Of a DNA stretch of 64,000 bases, positions 25,816 to 35,974 are shown one piece after another (the stretch's first letter is position 1; each line of letters opens with the position of its first letter). Origin of the DNA: Microvirga pakistanensis. GTDB taxonomy: Bacteria; Pseudomonadota; Alphaproteobacteria; Rhizobiales; Beijerinckiaceae. The notes below the pieces were generated by a model. It had not been told where the DNA came from and searched no databases. It saw only the letters and a program-made list of their open reading frames with translations. Where the stretch lies: assembly GCF_004458765.1 (NCBI RefSeq), contig NZ_SPJX01000029.1, positions 2,623 to 66,622 on the forward strand, in the 5' to 3' direction. A program made the position numbers and the translations under genes.

Positions 25816-26603
25816 TGAGCGACGTCCGCCTCAAGCGCCTCATGCCGGATTTCCTCGGTGAGTTGCGCTTTGAGGGCCGAGAATTCCGGCGTGGTCTTCA
25901 TGGTGTAGTGCCGGGGGTGGGGAAGCTCGACCGAGATATCGGCCTTGATCCTGCCGGGACGCGCGGACATGACGACGACGCGGGAGGCGAGGAAGATCGC
26001 TTCCTCGATGTCGTGGGTGACGAACAGGACGGTCTTGCGCTCACGCTCCCAGATGCCGAGCAGCAATTCCTGCATGAGACCGCGCGTCTGGTTGTCGAGC
26101 GCTCCGAACGGTTCGTCGAGGAGCAGGATCGCCGGGTCGTTCGCCAGCGCACGGGCGATGGCGGTCCGCTGCTGCATGCCGCCGGAAAGCTGCTTCGGAT
26201 AGTGGTTCTCGAAGCCCCGCAGACCCACCTTCTCGGTATAGGACGCCACGATGTCCTGGCGCTGCGACTTCGGCATCCCCTTCTCACGCAGGCCATAGGC
26301 GATGTTTTCGGCAATCGTCAGCCACGGGAACAGGGTGTAGGACTGGAACACCATGCCGCGGTCGGCGCCCGGTCCCTTGATCTCGCGACCATTGAGCAAC
26401 ACACGCCCGCCACTGGGACGATCCAAGCCCGCCACGATGCGCAGCAACGTGGATTTGCCGCAGCCGGAAGGGCCCAGAATCGTAATGAAATCATTCTCCG
26501 CCACCTGCAGGTTCGTAGGCTCCAGCGCGCGCACGGGGGTGCCGCCACGCACGCCCGGAAACACCCGCGAGACGCTGTCGATCTGAAGGATCGTGCCGGT
26601 CAT
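25812..26603 (-). CDS. NitT/TauT-type ABC transporter ATP-binding protein
   Basis: 263 aa SsuB/TauB-like ATPase: Walker A GPSGCGKST near residue 42, Q-loop FQSYTLFPWLT, signature LSGGMQQRTAIARAL, Walker B ILLLDEPFGALD and switch His THDIEEA. The ATG at 26603 overlaps the permease stop by 4 bases, which sets the start; the much longer open frame upstream is antisense-like noise through the permease gene. It energises uptake with the permease and binding protein upstream, probably of histidine or urocanate because of the HutC-like operator at 28552. Confidence 0.91.
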   Translation of the reverse strand: MTGTILQIDSVSRVFPGVRGGTPVRALEPTNLQVAENDFITILGPSGCGKSTLLRIVAGLDRPSGGRVLLNGREIKGPGADRGMVFQSYTLFPWLTIAENIAYGLREKGMPKSQRQDIVASYTEKVGLRGFENHYPKQLSGGMQQRTAIARALANDPAILLLDEPFGALDNQTRGLMQELLLGIWERERKTVLFVTHDIEEAIFLASRVVVMSARPGRIKADISVELPHPRHYTMKTTPEFSALKAQLTEEIRHEALEADVAH

Positions 26604-27376
26604 GCGAGCCTCCACGGGAAGAGCGAGCGATTGAGGGCCTTGAACAGAAAGTCGGAGATGAGGCCGATCACGCCGATCACGATGATGCCGAAGATCATCT
26701 GTCCCGTCGCCAGCAGCGCCTGACTGTCGATGATCATGTGGCCGATGCCGGAGGAGGAACCGATGAGCTCGGCGACGATCACATAGGTCCAGGCCCAGCC
26801 GAGCACGAGCCGCAGGATCTCCGCGATCTCCGGAGCATTGGCGGGAATGAGCACGCGCCTCACCACGCTCCGGTCGCTGGATCCCAGGGTGTAAGCCGCC
26901 TCGACGAGATCGCGCCGCGTGTTGCCGACTGCGACGGCCACCATCAGGATGATCTGGAAGACGGAACCGATGAAGATGACGAGGAGCTTCTGCATCTCGC
27001 CGATGCCCGCCCAGAGGATGAGCAGGGGAACGAAAGCCGAGGCCGGAAGATAGCGTGCGAACGATACGAAAGGCTCGAGGAACGCCTCGAACGACTTGTA
27101 AGCGCCCATCATGATCCCGAGCGGCACGGCGATGACGGAGGCGAGAACGAACCCACCGACGACGCGCCACACGGTCACGCCGATATCGCTCATGAAACCA
27201 AAGCGCGTGAGAAGCAGCCAGCCATCCTGCACCATGGTGATCGGATCGGCCAGAAACGTACGGGAGACGAAGCCTCCCAATGTCGCGAAAGCCCAGGCCG
27301 CGAAGAAGAGCACGAAGAACGATATGCCGAGGACGACGCGCGTGCCCTGGCTGACAGGTTCGAGAGGACGAGGCAT
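26600..27376 (-). CDS. NitT/TauT-type ABC transporter permease
   Basis: 258 aa with about six membrane segments. The EAA loop for ATPase contact is seen as LVEAAYTLGSSDRSVVRRVLIPANAPEI. The N-terminal sequence MPRPLEPVSQGTRVVLGISF leads into the first membrane segment. The ATG at 27376 is preferred to the TTG two codons earlier. It lies 116 bp downstream of the binding-protein gene and overlaps the ATPase gene by 4 bases. Confidence 0.9.
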   Translation of the reverse strand: MPRPLEPVSQGTRVVLGISFFVLFFAAWAFATLGGFVSRTFLADPITMVQDGWLLLTRFGFMSDIGVTVWRVVGGFVLASVIAVPLGIMMGAYKSFEAFLEPFVSFARYLPASAFVPLLILWAGIGEMQKLLVIFIGSVFQIILMVAVAVGNTRRDLVEAAYTLGSSDRSVVRRVLIPANAPEIAEILRLVLGWAWTYVIVAELIGSSSGIGHMIIDSQALLATGQMIFGIIVIGVIGLISDFLFKALNRSLFPWRLA

Positions 27377-27492
27377 GGGCAATCTGTTCTGTCTCCCGGC
27401 CAGGACGGTGCCTGAACCGGGAGAGCAATGAGGATGGATGATTTCGGCGATGTCCGGGTCGACGCGACCCGCCGTCGCTCCTGAGCCTAGTG

Positions 27493-28434
27493 CTAACGAA
27501 TGAAGCTCGTATCCGCCAGAGCTTCCATATCGGGCTTCTGCTTGATGACGCCGATTTCCAGCAGCAGGTCGGCGGCCTCGGCCGAGAACGTCTTGAACTC
27601 GCTTTCGAAGAACTTCTTGTTTGCCTCACGATCCTGCCAGCGCAGGAACTTGGCGGACGCCCCGAAGGCCTCGCCCGTCTGCTTCACGTCCGCGCCCATG
27701 ATTTCGTAGGACTTCGCCTGATCCTTGGCGATCATGTCGAGAGCCTCGAAATAGCTGTCGGCCAGAGCCTTCGCAGCCTTGGGATTCTCGCTCAGGAACT
27801 TCGGCGTGCAGCCGAACGTATCCATCACCATCGGGTAGTCGAGCGTGGTGGCGATGATCTTTCCGGCCTGTGGCGCGGCCCGCACCGAGGAGAGATAAGG
27901 TTCATAGGTCATGGCCGCATCGTTCTGCCCGGCGATGAAGGCCTGGGCGGCCGGTCCCGGCTCCATGTTGACAACGGTCACGTCCTTCACGGAGAGGCCG
28001 TTCTTCTTGAGCATCCAGGAGAGGGCGAAATAGGGCGACGTCCCGGGCGCGGAGGCCGCGACGGTCTTGCCCTTGATGTCCTTGATCGAGGCGATGTCGT
28101 TGCGCACCACCATTCCGTCAGCGCCGTAGCTCTTGTCGAGCTGGAAGATCTGCTTGGTGGGAACGCCGTTCGCGTTCCAAACGACCCAGGTCTCGACGGT
28201 GGTGGCGGCACATTGCACGTCGCCGGACTGGATCGCGAGATGGCGGCTCGCCTGCGGAATCTTCTTGATCGTCACGTCGAGGCCGTTCTTCTTGAAGATG
28301 CCGGCCTCCTTGGCGAGGGTCAGGGGCGCGAAGCCCGTCCAGCCCGAGATCCCGACGGCGACCTTGGTCTCCTGCGCCGAGGCGGGGCCGATCGCCAGGG
28401 CCAGGATAGCCAGCCCACCCAATACCGATTTCAT
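27493..28434 (-). CDS. NitT/TauT-type ABC transporter substrate-binding protein (hut-linked)
   Basis: 313 aa. The signal peptide is MKSVLGGLAILALAIGPASA. The mature protein has the SsuA/TauA fold (VGISGWTGFAPLTLAKEAGIFKKNGLDV, GDVQCAATTVETWV, AFIAGQNDAAMTYEPYLS). The ATG at 28434 follows a near-perfect GGAGGTAACC. Members of this family carry nitrate, taurine, pyrimidine precursors and amino-acid-like ligands. A perfect HutC-like palindrome lies 118 bp upstream, and the hutD gene ends 162 bp upstream on the same strand, so histidine or urocanate is the favoured ligand by inference. Confidence 0.9.
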   Translation of the reverse strand: MKSVLGGLAILALAIGPASAQETKVAVGISGWTGFAPLTLAKEAGIFKKNGLDVTIKKIPQASRHLAIQSGDVQCAATTVETWVVWNANGVPTKQIFQLDKSYGADGMVVRNDIASIKDIKGKTVAASAPGTSPYFALSWMLKKNGLSVKDVTVVNMEPGPAAQAFIAGQNDAAMTYEPYLSSVRAAPQAGKIIATTLDYPMVMDTFGCTPKFLSENPKAAKALADSYFEALDMIAKDQAKSYEIMGADVKQTGEAFGASAKFLRWQDREANKKFFESEFKTFSAEAADLLLEIGVIKQKPDMEALADTSFIR

Positions 28435-28551
28435 GGTTACCTCCATCCGATCCGATCCCTTGCCCGTTCTGTTCCGCTGTCCGATCAGGACCTGCGGACC
28501 GAGCTTTGTTCTCCAGGCCGGCGAATGCCACCACGCCCGCGCGTCAATGTC

Positions 28552-28567
28552 AAATGTCTAGACATTT
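28552..28567. promoter_or_regulatory. HutC-like operator upstream of the ABC transporter
   Basis: AAATGTCTAGACATTT is a perfect 16-bp palindrome in the gap between hutD and the binding-protein gene. Its TGTCTAGAC core recurs at 34509-34520 and, in part, at 34479-34490 in the hutI-hutF promoter region. Confidence 0.65.
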
Positions 28568-28596
28568 ATGCCTGCTGCTGGTTTGAGCATCGCGCC

Positions 28597-29193
28597 CTAA
28601 AAACTATGCTTCCCGCGCGAAACCTCGGGCGCGATCTCGATGAGGATCGCTCGCCCGGCCCCGGAGAGAAGGATGAGATCCTGCGGCCCTTCGAGCCGGA
28701 GGATGTCGAGACGTCCGAGGGAATGGATGATCGAGCCGAGCGTCACGTCGAAGGGGCCGTCCAGCACGACGAGGAAGGCTGTCGCCGTGTCCTCTGACAG
28801 CAGTGCCACGCCGGATTCCACGAAGCGTGTGCGGTGCCGGAACCGGCCACGCCGCGTCATGACGTTGAGATCCCGGATCGGTCCGGAGGGAAGCCGGCTG
28901 GTGGTCCTGTCATCGCCCGAGAAGGAGAGCTTCGGCGAGGTTCGATCGAGGCGATAGGCGACGCCTTCCACGTCGAGCTCGATGCGGTCGCCCTCGACCA
29001 GGATCAATGTGCGATCGATCTCCGGAAAGACCGAGAACGGTCCGTCCGAGGCTACATCCGCCATGCTGACGCGCCAGCCGAAGGTCTCGAAGCCAGAGCC
29101 TTCCGGGAAGGCTGCGACCTCTGCCGTGGTGCCGCCGCCGTTCTTCCAGGGAACCCGGATGAGATCGTTCTCGCGGATGACGCGGGCGATCAT
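28597..29193 (-). CDS. hutD: HutD family protein
   Basis: 198 aa cupin-like protein of the HutD/Ves family. Family blocks are [19 protein letters not shown] and [26 protein letters not shown], with LSFSGDD and LNVMTRR further on. HutD is found in hut operons and is thought to limit pathway flux rather than catalyse a known step. Its ATG overlaps the hutU stop by 4 bases (ATGA), so it is the last gene of hutI-H-G-U-D. Confidence 0.9.
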   Translation of the reverse strand: MIARVIRENDLIRVPWKNGGGTTAEVAAFPEGSGFETFGWRVSMADVASDGPFSVFPEIDRTLILVEGDRIELDVEGVAYRLDRTSPKLSFSGDDRTTSRLPSGPIRDLNVMTRRGRFRHRTRFVESGVALLSEDTATAFLVVLDGPFDVTLGSIIHSLGRLDILRLEGPQDLILLSGAGRAILIEIAPEVSRGKHSF

Positions 29194-30857
29194 GGATGCA
29201 GGCTCGGCAGATTGAGGCCGAACTCGCGCGCGCAGTCGACGGCGATCTCGTACCCCGCATCCGCGTGGCGCATCACGCCGGTCGCCGGATCATTCCAGAG
29301 CACGCGTTCGAGGCGCTTGGCCGCCTCCGGCGTGCCGTCGCACACGATCACCATGCCTGAATGCTGCGAGAACCCCATGCCGACACCGCCGCCATGGTGC
29401 AGGGACACCCAGGTTGCACCCGAGGCGCAGTTGAGCAACGCGTTGAGCAGAGGCCAATCGGACACGGCGTCCGACCCGTCCTTCATCGATTCCGTCTCCC
29501 GGTTGGGACTTGCCACCGAGCCGGAATCGAGATGGTCGCGGCCGATCACGACGGGGGCCTTGAGTTCGCCCCTGGCGACCATCTCGTTGAAAGCCAGTCC
29601 CAGCCGATGGCGATCACCCAGGCCGACCCAGCAGATGCGCGCCGGAAGCCCCTGGAACTTGATCCGCTTCTGCGCCATGTCGAGCCAGTTGTGCAGGTGC
29701 TTGTTGTCCGGCAGCAGCTCCTTCACCTTGGCGTCGGTGCGATAGATATCCTCCGGATCACCCGATAGCGCGGCCCAGCGGAACGGTCCGATGCCCCGGC
29801 AGAAGAGCGGGCGGATATAGGCCGGCACGAAACCCGGGAAGTCGAAGGCGTTCTCGACGCCTTCCTCCTTCGCCATCTGGCGGATGTTGTTGCCGTAATC
29901 CAGAGTCGGCACGCCCGCCTTGTGGAAATCCAGCATGGCGCGCACGTGCTCGGCCATGGATTGCTTGGCGGCGTGCTCGACGGCCTTGGGATCGCTTTCG
30001 CGTTTCGATTCCCATTCGGCCAGCGTCCAGCCCTTCGGCAGATAGCCGTTGATCGGATCATGCGCGGAGGTCTGGTCGGTGACCGCGTCGGGACGGATGC
30101 CTCGCCGGTAGATCTCGGGAAAGATCTCGGCGGCGTTGCCGAGAAGGCCCACGGAGACCGGCTTCCTGTCGCGGCAGGATTGCTCGATGATGGCCATCGC
30201 CTCGTCGAGCGTGTCCGCACGCTGGTCGAGATAACCGGTTCGCAGGCGCATTTCGATGCGGCTTGGCTGGCATTCCACCGCAAGGCAGGATGCGCCCGCC
30301 ATGGTGGCGGCGAGCGGTTGCGCGCCACCCATGCCGCCGAGGCCGCCGGTGAGAATCCAGCGCCCGCCGAGATCGCCGTTGTAGTGCTGGCGGCCCACTT
30401 CGACGAAGGTCTCGTAGGTGCCCTGCACGATGCCCTGTGTGCCGATATAGATCCACGAGCCCGCCGTCATCTGGCCGTACATCATCAGCCCCTTGCGATC
30501 GAGCTCATGGAACTTGTCCCAAGTCGCCCAATGCGGCACGAGGTTCGAATTGGCGATCAGCACCCGTGGCGCGTCCGCATGCGTGCGGAAGACGCCGACG
30601 GGCTTGCCCGACTGGACGAGCAGCGTCTCATCGGCCTCCAGATCCTTCAGCGCCGCAACGATGCGGTCGAAGCTGTCCCAATCGCGGGCCGCACGGCCGA
30701 TGCCGCCATAGACCACCAGTTCGCCCGGCTTCTCGGCGACGTTCGGATCGAGATTGTTCATCAGCATGCGCAGCGGCGCCTCGGTCAGCCAGCTCTTGGC
30801 CGACAGGTCGGTGCCGTGGGGTGCGCGGATCACGCGGGCGTTGTCGATGCGGGTCAT
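29190..30857 (-). CDS. hutU: Urocanate hydratase
   Basis: 555 aa, full length. The enzyme adds water to urocanate to give imidazolone propionate, using tightly bound NAD. Highly conserved segments include [76 protein letters not shown] and [16 protein letters not shown]. The family cysteine is present in [12 protein letters not shown]. It lies 15 bp downstream of hutG. Confidence 0.96.
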   Translation of the reverse strand: MTRIDNARVIRAPHGTDLSAKSWLTEAPLRMLMNNLDPNVAEKPGELVVYGGIGRAARDWDSFDRIVAALKDLEADETLLVQSGKPVGVFRTHADAPRVLIANSNLVPHWATWDKFHELDRKGLMMYGQMTAGSWIYIGTQGIVQGTYETFVEVGRQHYNGDLGGRWILTGGLGGMGGAQPLAATMAGASCLAVECQPSRIEMRLRTGYLDQRADTLDEAMAIIEQSCRDRKPVSVGLLGNAAEIFPEIYRRGIRPDAVTDQTSAHDPINGYLPKGWTLAEWESKRESDPKAVEHAAKQSMAEHVRAMLDFHKAGVPTLDYGNNIRQMAKEEGVENAFDFPGFVPAYIRPLFCRGIGPFRWAALSGDPEDIYRTDAKVKELLPDNKHLHNWLDMAQKRIKFQGLPARICWVGLGDRHRLGLAFNEMVARGELKAPVVIGRDHLDSGSVASPNRETESMKDGSDAVSDWPLLNALLNCASGATWVSLHHGGGVGMGFSQHSGMVIVCDGTPEAAKRLERVLWNDPATGVMRHADAGYEIAVDCAREFGLNLPSLHP

Positions 30858-30872
30858 GGCAGGCGTCCTCGA

Positions 30873-31706
30873 TCAGGCTTTGGATTGGGCGAATGTGAGG
30901 CAGGTCTGGAGAATGAGGGTCAGCGCCGCCCGCATGGGGGCGGCATAGCTCTCGTCATAGACCGTCGGCCATTGGTTCTCGGCGACGGGGCCGAGCGGCT
31001 CCCGCATGTAACCGCGGCAGGCGAGCTCCATCTGGATGGCGTGGACGCCATCCTCCGGCCGGCCGAGGCTGCGCGTGATGTAGCCGCCCTTGAACCGGCC
31101 GTTGGTCACGTGACTGAAGCCGCTGCTCGCGCAGATGGTCTCAATGGAGCCGCTCAAGGCGGACGCGCAGGTGCTCCCGCCATTGGTGCCGATGTTGAAG
31201 TGGGGAAGGGTTCCTTCGAACAGGCGCGGAATGACCGAACGGATCGAATGACAATCATAGACCACCACATTGTGGTGTCGTGCCCGGAGCCGCTCGATCT
31301 CGGCATGCAGGGCCGCGTGATAAGGGTCGAAGAAACGGGCGCGACGCTCGGCAATGTCCTCGGCCGTGGGCTCCATGCCTGCCCTGTAGAGCGGCTCCCC
31401 GTCGAATGTGGTGGTGGGGCAGAGCTCCGTCGTCGCCTGCCCGGGATAAAGCGAGGCGCCCGAGGGGTCGCGGTTCACGTCGATCACGGTGCGGGAAATC
31501 GTCGTGCGGATCACGGTTGCACCGAGATCCGCCGCGAAGGCGTAGAGGCGCTCGATCCACCAATCGGCATCCTTTCGGGCAAGCCATGGCGAGACGAGGC
31601 CGGGCTCATTGTCAGCCGGGATATCGGTGCCGGTATGCGGCAGGCTCACGATGAGCGGCGCATCGCCACGAACGACCGTCAGCCAGGACGGTTCCAGAGC
31701 CGTCAT
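30873..31706 (-). CDS. hutG: N-formylglutamate deformylase
   Basis: 277 aa of the N-formylglutamate amidohydrolase family, which releases formate from N-formylglutamate, the last step of the five-step histidine pathway. Family motifs are [12 protein letters not shown] at the start, [13 protein letters not shown] and [11 protein letters not shown], then [22 protein letters not shown]. Its presence with hutF shows that the formiminoglutamate is processed by the deiminase/deformylase branch and not by formiminoglutamase. The ATG overlaps the hutH stop (ATGA). Confidence 0.93.
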   Translation of the reverse strand: MTALEPSWLTVVRGDAPLIVSLPHTGTDIPADNEPGLVSPWLARKDADWWIERLYAFAADLGATVIRTTISRTVIDVNRDPSGASLYPGQATTELCPTTTFDGEPLYRAGMEPTAEDIAERRARFFDPYHAALHAEIERLRARHHNVVVYDCHSIRSVIPRLFEGTLPHFNIGTNGGSTCASALSGSIETICASSGFSHVTNGRFKGGYITRSLGRPEDGVHAIQMELACRGYMREPLGPVAENQWPTVYDESYAAPMRAALTLILQTCLTFAQSKA

Positions 31707-33253
31707 TGCATGACCTCTGGCGCAACGAGAGGCAACACGTCGTCTCCGACGGCGCTGGCGAGTGCGCCGGAGACGACGAGTGCCGTCGCCTGTTCCATAT
31801 CGGGCGCCATGTGGCGGTCGTCATCGAGACGGGAGACCTTCGTGCGCAGCAGAGCACGGGCGCGCTCCAACCGATCGCTCGACCGCATCGGAGCGTGGAA
31901 GTCGCAGCCCTGACCGGCCGCCAGGAGCTCGATGCCGATGACGTTCGCGGCGTTCGCCGCCATCGGGAGAAGACGCCGTGCCCCATGGGTCGCCATCGAC
32001 ACGTGATCTTCCTGATTGGCGGAGGTGGGAATGGAGTCGACACTCGCCGGGTAAGCCCGCTGCTTGTTCTCGGACACGAGCGCCGCGGCCGTCACCTGCG
32101 GGATCATGAAACCGGAATTGAGCCCCGGCTTCGGCGTCAGAAACGCCGGCAAGCCCGATAGGGTCGGATCGACCAGCATGGCGATGCGGCGTTCCGCGAG
32201 GGAGCCGATCTCGCACAGGGCCATCGCGATCATGTCGGCGGCGAACGCCACAGGCTCCGCGTGGAAATTGCCGCCCGATATGACCTCTCCCGTATCGGAG
32301 AAAACGAGAGGATTGTCCGAGACGCCGTTCGCCTCCGTGCCCAGCGTTTCAGCGGCCTGGCGCAGCAGGTCGAGCACCGCGCCCATGACCTGAGGCTGGC
32401 AGCGCAGGCAATAGGGATCCTGCACCCGGTCGTCGTTGGTCAGGTGCGAGGCGCGGATGGCGCTGCCCTGCATCAGCGCACGCAGGGAGGCAGCAACCTC
32501 GATCTGCCCCTTGTGTCGCCGCAGCTTTTGGATCCTCTCATCGAACGGTCCGTCCGATCCTTTGGCGGCGTCCGTCGCCAGCGCACCCGTGACCAGGGCG
32601 GCCCGGAAGACGCGCTCGGCCTCGAACAATCCTGCCAGAGCCAGAGCGGTCGATACCTGAGTTCCGTTGAGGAGGGCCAAGCCCTCCTTCGGCCCGAGGG
32701 ACAGCGGCGCGAGCCCCGCCTGCGCGAGCGCGGCCTCCGCCGGCATGCGCATGCCGTCGACCAGGAACTCGCCGACGCCCATGAGGGCCGCCGCCATGTG
32801 GGCGAGGGGGGCGAGGTCGCCCGAAGCGCCGACCGAGCCCTGACCCGGAATGATGGGGATGAGGCCTGCCGCCAGACAGGCGGTCAGATGCTCGATGGTG
32901 GACCACCGCACGCCCGAAGCGCCCTGCGCAAGGCTCGCCAGCTTGAGGGCCATGACGAGCCGCACGACGGAGGCGGGCAGGGGCTCGCCGACGCCGGCGG
33001 CATGAGACAGCACGATGTTGCGCTGGAGGGTCGCCAGATCCGAAGCGCCGATGCGGACGCTCGCGAGCTTTCCGAATCCGGTGTTGATCCCGTAGACGGG
33101 CTCGCCCTTGGCGACGATCGCCTCGATCGTCTTCGCGCCCGCCTCGATGGCGGAGCGGCAATCGGGATCGAGCGAGATGCCCGCGTCGAAATAGACGCGG
33201 CGCCAGCCGGCCAGGGCAACCGAGCCGGGGTGAAGAATCACTTTGTTTTCCAA
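31703..33253 (-). CDS. hutH: Histidine ammonia-lyase
   Basis: 516 aa. The enzyme removes ammonia from histidine to give urocanate. The Ala143-Ser144-Gly145 triad in [12 protein letters not shown] forms the MIO electrophile. Other landmarks are [12 protein letters not shown] and [11 protein letters not shown]. The likely start is a TTG at 33253, because a strong GGAGGGG site lies 2-6 bases upstream and the frame is open; this overlaps hutI by 16 bases. A GTG at 33241 overlapping the hutI stop (GTGA) is an alternative that would remove four residues. Confidence 0.95.
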   Translation of the reverse strand: MENKVILHPGSVALAGWRRVYFDAGISLDPDCRSAIEAGAKTIEAIVAKGEPVYGINTGFGKLASVRIGASDLATLQRNIVLSHAAGVGEPLPASVVRLVMALKLASLAQGASGVRWSTIEHLTACLAAGLIPIIPGQGSVGASGDLAPLAHMAAALMGVGEFLVDGMRMPAEAALAQAGLAPLSLGPKEGLALLNGTQVSTALALAGLFEAERVFRAALVTGALATDAAKGSDGPFDERIQKLRRHKGQIEVAASLRALMQGSAIRASHLTNDDRVQDPYCLRCQPQVMGAVLDLLRQAAETLGTEANGVSDNPLVFSDTGEVISGGNFHAEPVAFAADMIAMALCEIGSLAERRIAMLVDPTLSGLPAFLTPKPGLNSGFMIPQVTAAALVSENKQRAYPASVDSIPTSANQEDHVSMATHGARRLLPMAANAANVIGIELLAAGQGCDFHAPMRSSDRLERARALLRTKVSRLDDDRHMAPDMEQATALVVSGALASAVGDDVLPLVAPEVMQ

Positions 33254-34452
33254 TGTCCCCTCCAGACACGCGCGTGAAGCGGGTTGAAGCCGATGCGGTA
33301 GACGAGTTCAGCGGGTCGTTCGATGTTCCAGATCGCGAGGTCGCATGACTTGCCCGGCTCCAGCGTGCCGATCTCGTCGAGCAGCCCCAGGGCGCGAGCG
33401 GCCTCCCGCGTCACGCCGGCGATGCATTCCTCGACCGTGAGGCGGAACAGGGTCGCGCCCATGTTCATGGTCAGCAGAAGCGACGTCAGCGGCGAGGTGC
33501 CCGGATTGCAGTCGGTCGCCAGCGCCATGCGGGTGCCATGTTGGCGGAAGGCCGCGACAGGCGGAGCCTTCGTCTCGCGCAGCATGTAGAAGGCCCCGGG
33601 CAGCAGCACGGCGACGGTACCGGCCTTCGCCATCGCGGCGGCGCCTTCCTCGTCCGTATATTCGAGATGATCGGCCGACAGAGCACCATACCTCGCGGCG
33701 AGCTGCGCGCCGTGCAGATTGGACAGTTGGTCCGCATGGAGCTTGACCTTCAGGCCGAGCGCGCGGGCAGCATCGAAGACCCGCCCTGTCTGCTCGGGCG
33801 AGAAGGCGATCCCCTCGCAGAAGGCATCGACGGCATCGGCGAGACCGGACCGGGCAATGGCCGGCAGCATCTGCGTACAGATCGTCTCGATGAAGGCTTC
33901 CTTGTCGCCGTTGGCCTCGGGTGGCAGCGCATGGGCGCCGAGAAAGCTCGTGGTCACGGAGACGGGTCGTTCGTCGGCCAGGCGGCGGGCTGCCCTCAGG
34001 CTCCGGACTTCCGTCTCGAGATCGAGGCCATAGCCGGATTTGATCTCGATGGTCGTGCAGCCTTCGGCGATGAGGTGGTCCAGACGGGGGAGCGCACTCG
34101 CGACGAGATCCTCCTCGCTCGCAGCCCGGGTCGCTCGAACGGTGGAGACGATGCCGCCACCGGCCCGCGCGATCTCCTCGTAGCTGGCTCCCTTCAGGCG
34201 CAGTTCGAATTCATGAGCGCGATCCCCGCCGAAAACAAGGTGGGTGTGGCAATCCACGAGCCCGGGGGTGATCCAGCGTCCCTCGCAATCGATGCACTCT
34301 CCGGCATCCACATCGCGAGGCAGGTCCTCCGCCGGTCCCGCAAAGGCAATCCGGCCATCCACCGACGCGACCGCCCCGTGCTCGACAATCCCGAGATCAT
34401 CGCCGGCAAGCGTTGCAAGACGGGCGTTGAACCAGACCCGGTCGAAGCGCAT
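33238..34452 (-). CDS. hutI: Imidazolonepropionase
   Basis: 404 aa amidohydrolase that opens 4-imidazolone-5-propionate to formiminoglutamate. Metal motif HTHLVFGG follows PGLVDC; later metal and substrate residues are in [16 protein letters not shown] and [11 protein letters not shown]. The start at 34452 ([11 protein letters not shown]) has GGAGCAGGA upstream and is preferred to the longer frame. It is the first gene of the minus hut operon; two HutC-like sites lie just upstream. Confidence 0.94.
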   Translation of the reverse strand: MRFDRVWFNARLATLAGDDLGIVEHGAVASVDGRIAFAGPAEDLPRDVDAGECIDCEGRWITPGLVDCHTHLVFGGDRAHEFELRLKGASYEEIARAGGGIVSTVRATRAASEEDLVASALPRLDHLIAEGCTTIEIKSGYGLDLETEVRSLRAARRLADERPVSVTTSFLGAHALPPEANGDKEAFIETICTQMLPAIARSGLADAVDAFCEGIAFSPEQTGRVFDAARALGLKVKLHADQLSNLHGAQLAARYGALSADHLEYTDEEGAAAMAKAGTVAVLLPGAFYMLRETKAPPVAAFRQHGTRMALATDCNPGTSPLTSLLLTMNMGATLFRLTVEECIAGVTREAARALGLLDEIGTLEPGKSCDLAIWNIERPAELVYRIGFNPLHARVWRGHWKTK

Positions 34453-34478
34453 GTTCCTGCTCCGGTGAGCTCCCAATA

Positions 34479-34520
34479 ATGTCTATACATAATCGGAAGC
34501 AAGCGATATTGTCTAGACGT
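34479..34520. promoter_or_regulatory. Two HutC-like operators between hutI and hutF
   Basis: Site A is ATGTCTATACAT (34479-34490), site B is TTGTCTAGACGT (34509-34520). They are 30 bp apart centre to centre, about three helix turns, and share the TGTCTA core with the perfect site at 28552-28567. They are placed to repress both hutI-H-G-U-D and hutF-C. Confidence 0.65.
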
Positions 34521-34608
34521 ATTCAATCGGCTTTGATGGTCGGGTGCCGGCGTGGCTTTTTGGCGGCTCCCACGATTGAGTTCAGGCCGCTCTCGAACAA
34601 AGGTGCCT

Positions 34609-35970
34609 ATGATGCGCAGGCTCATTCTCGATCATGCCCTCCTTCCAGCGGGATGGGCCCGGAATGTCGGTCTCGACGTGGAGGACGGCACGATCGCCGC
34701 CGTGCGGCCCGATGCCTCTCTGGAGGGACGCGAGCGCATCGCCGGGATTGCATTGCCGGGCCTCCCGAACCTGCACAGCCACACCTTCCAGCGTGGCATG
34801 GCGGGATTGGCCGAGACCCGCGGACCGGAAGGCGACAGTTTCTGGACGTGGCGTCAGGTGATGTACCGCTTTCTCGGCGCGCTTACTCCCGATGACGTCG
34901 AGGCCGTGGCGGCCTTCGCCATGATGGAAATGCTGGAGGGAGGATTCACGTCGCTCGCCGAGTTCCATTACCTCCACCATGATTCCGACGGACGCCCCTA
35001 TGCCGACATCGCGGAACTGTCCGGTCGCATCGCGGCCGCGGCGCAAACGGCGGGCATGGGTCTGACGCTTCTGCCGGTGTTCTATGCTCAGGGAGGCTTC
35101 GGGGGGGCGGCGCCGACGGAAGGGCAGCGGCGCTTCATCAACGATGTCGAAAGCTATGCCCGGCTGGCGGAAGGCGCCCGCAAGGCCGTCGCCGATCTCG
35201 AGGACGCGGTTGTCGGTCTCGCCCCCCATAGCCTGCGTGCGGTGACGCCCGAGAGCCTGAAGGAGGTCGTGGCCACGGCAGGCGAGGGACCCATTCACAT
35301 CCACATCGCCGAGCAGGTGAAGGAAGTCGAGGATTGTCGCGCATGGTCGGGTCAGCGTCCGGTCGCATGGCTGCTCGACCATGCGCCGGTCGACCAGCGC
35401 TGGTGCCTGATCCACGCGACCCATCTCGACGGGCGGGAGATTGCAGGCATCGCGGCCAGCGGTGCCGTGGCAGGCTTGTGTCCCATCACCGAGGCCAATC
35501 TCGGTGACGGCATTTTTGAAGGGGTCGCTTACGGCGCGGCAGGAGGACGGTTCGGTGTCGGATCGGATTCCAACATCGAGATTTCCGCGCCCGGGGAGCT
35601 CAAGCAGTTCGAATACAGCCAGCGCCTCCAGCATCGTGCCCGCAACGTTCTGGCGGAGCGGGAGGGCCGGTCGACCGGACGCAGCCTCTACGAGGGAGCG
35701 CTTAGGGGCGGTGCGCAGGCGCTGCGCCGGCGCGTCGGCGCGATCGCAGCCGGGCATCGCGCCGACCTTGTGATCCTCGATCAGACCCACCCGGATCTTG
35801 CTGCGGTGTCGGAGGATCGCTGGATTGATTCTTACGTCTTCGTCGCCGGGAAGGCGGCCGTCGATACGGTGATGGTCGGCGGCCGGTCCCTGGTGGTGAA
35901 GGGTCGCCACATCGCCCACGACGCCATTACGGCCCGTTATGCGCGCACCATGACCCGCATCGTGGCTTGA
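34609..35970 (+). CDS. hutF: Formimidoylglutamate deiminase
   Basis: 453 aa amidohydrolase converting N-formimino-L-glutamate to N-formylglutamate and ammonia. Motifs: PGLPNLHSHTFQRGMAGLAE (HxH metal site), the middle segments SLAEFHYLHHD, HIHIAEQ and HATHLDG, and GVGSDSNIEIS (metal Asp). The start at 34609 has AAAGG upstream and is followed by a second ATG; the upstream open frame is not conserved. It is divergent from hutI and 4 bp ahead of hutC. Confidence 0.93.
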   Translation: MMRRLILDHALLPAGWARNVGLDVEDGTIAAVRPDASLEGRERIAGIALPGLPNLHSHTFQRGMAGLAETRGPEGDSFWTWRQVMYRFLGALTPDDVEAVAAFAMMEMLEGGFTSLAEFHYLHHDSDGRPYADIAELSGRIAAAAQTAGMGLTLLPVFYAQGGFGGAAPTEGQRRFINDVESYARLAEGARKAVADLEDAVVGLAPHSLRAVTPESLKEVVATAGEGPIHIHIAEQVKEVEDCRAWSGQRPVAWLLDHAPVDQRWCLIHATHLDGREIAGIAASGAVAGLCPITEANLGDGIFEGVAYGAAGGRFGVGSDSNIEISAPGELKQFEYSQRLQHRARNVLAEREGRSTGRSLYEGALRGGAQALRRRVGAIAAGHRADLVILDQTHPDLAAVSEDRWIDSYVFVAGKAAVDTVMVGGRSLVVKGRHIAHDAITARYARTMTRIVA

Positions 35971-35974
35971 GGGA

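Noticed and set aside
25812..27629. Single long minus-strand protein of about 600 aa ending in the ABC ATPase
   Set aside because: The N-terminal 340 residues are an off-frame reading of the permease gene; the ATPase has its own ATG at 26603 overlapping the permease stop.
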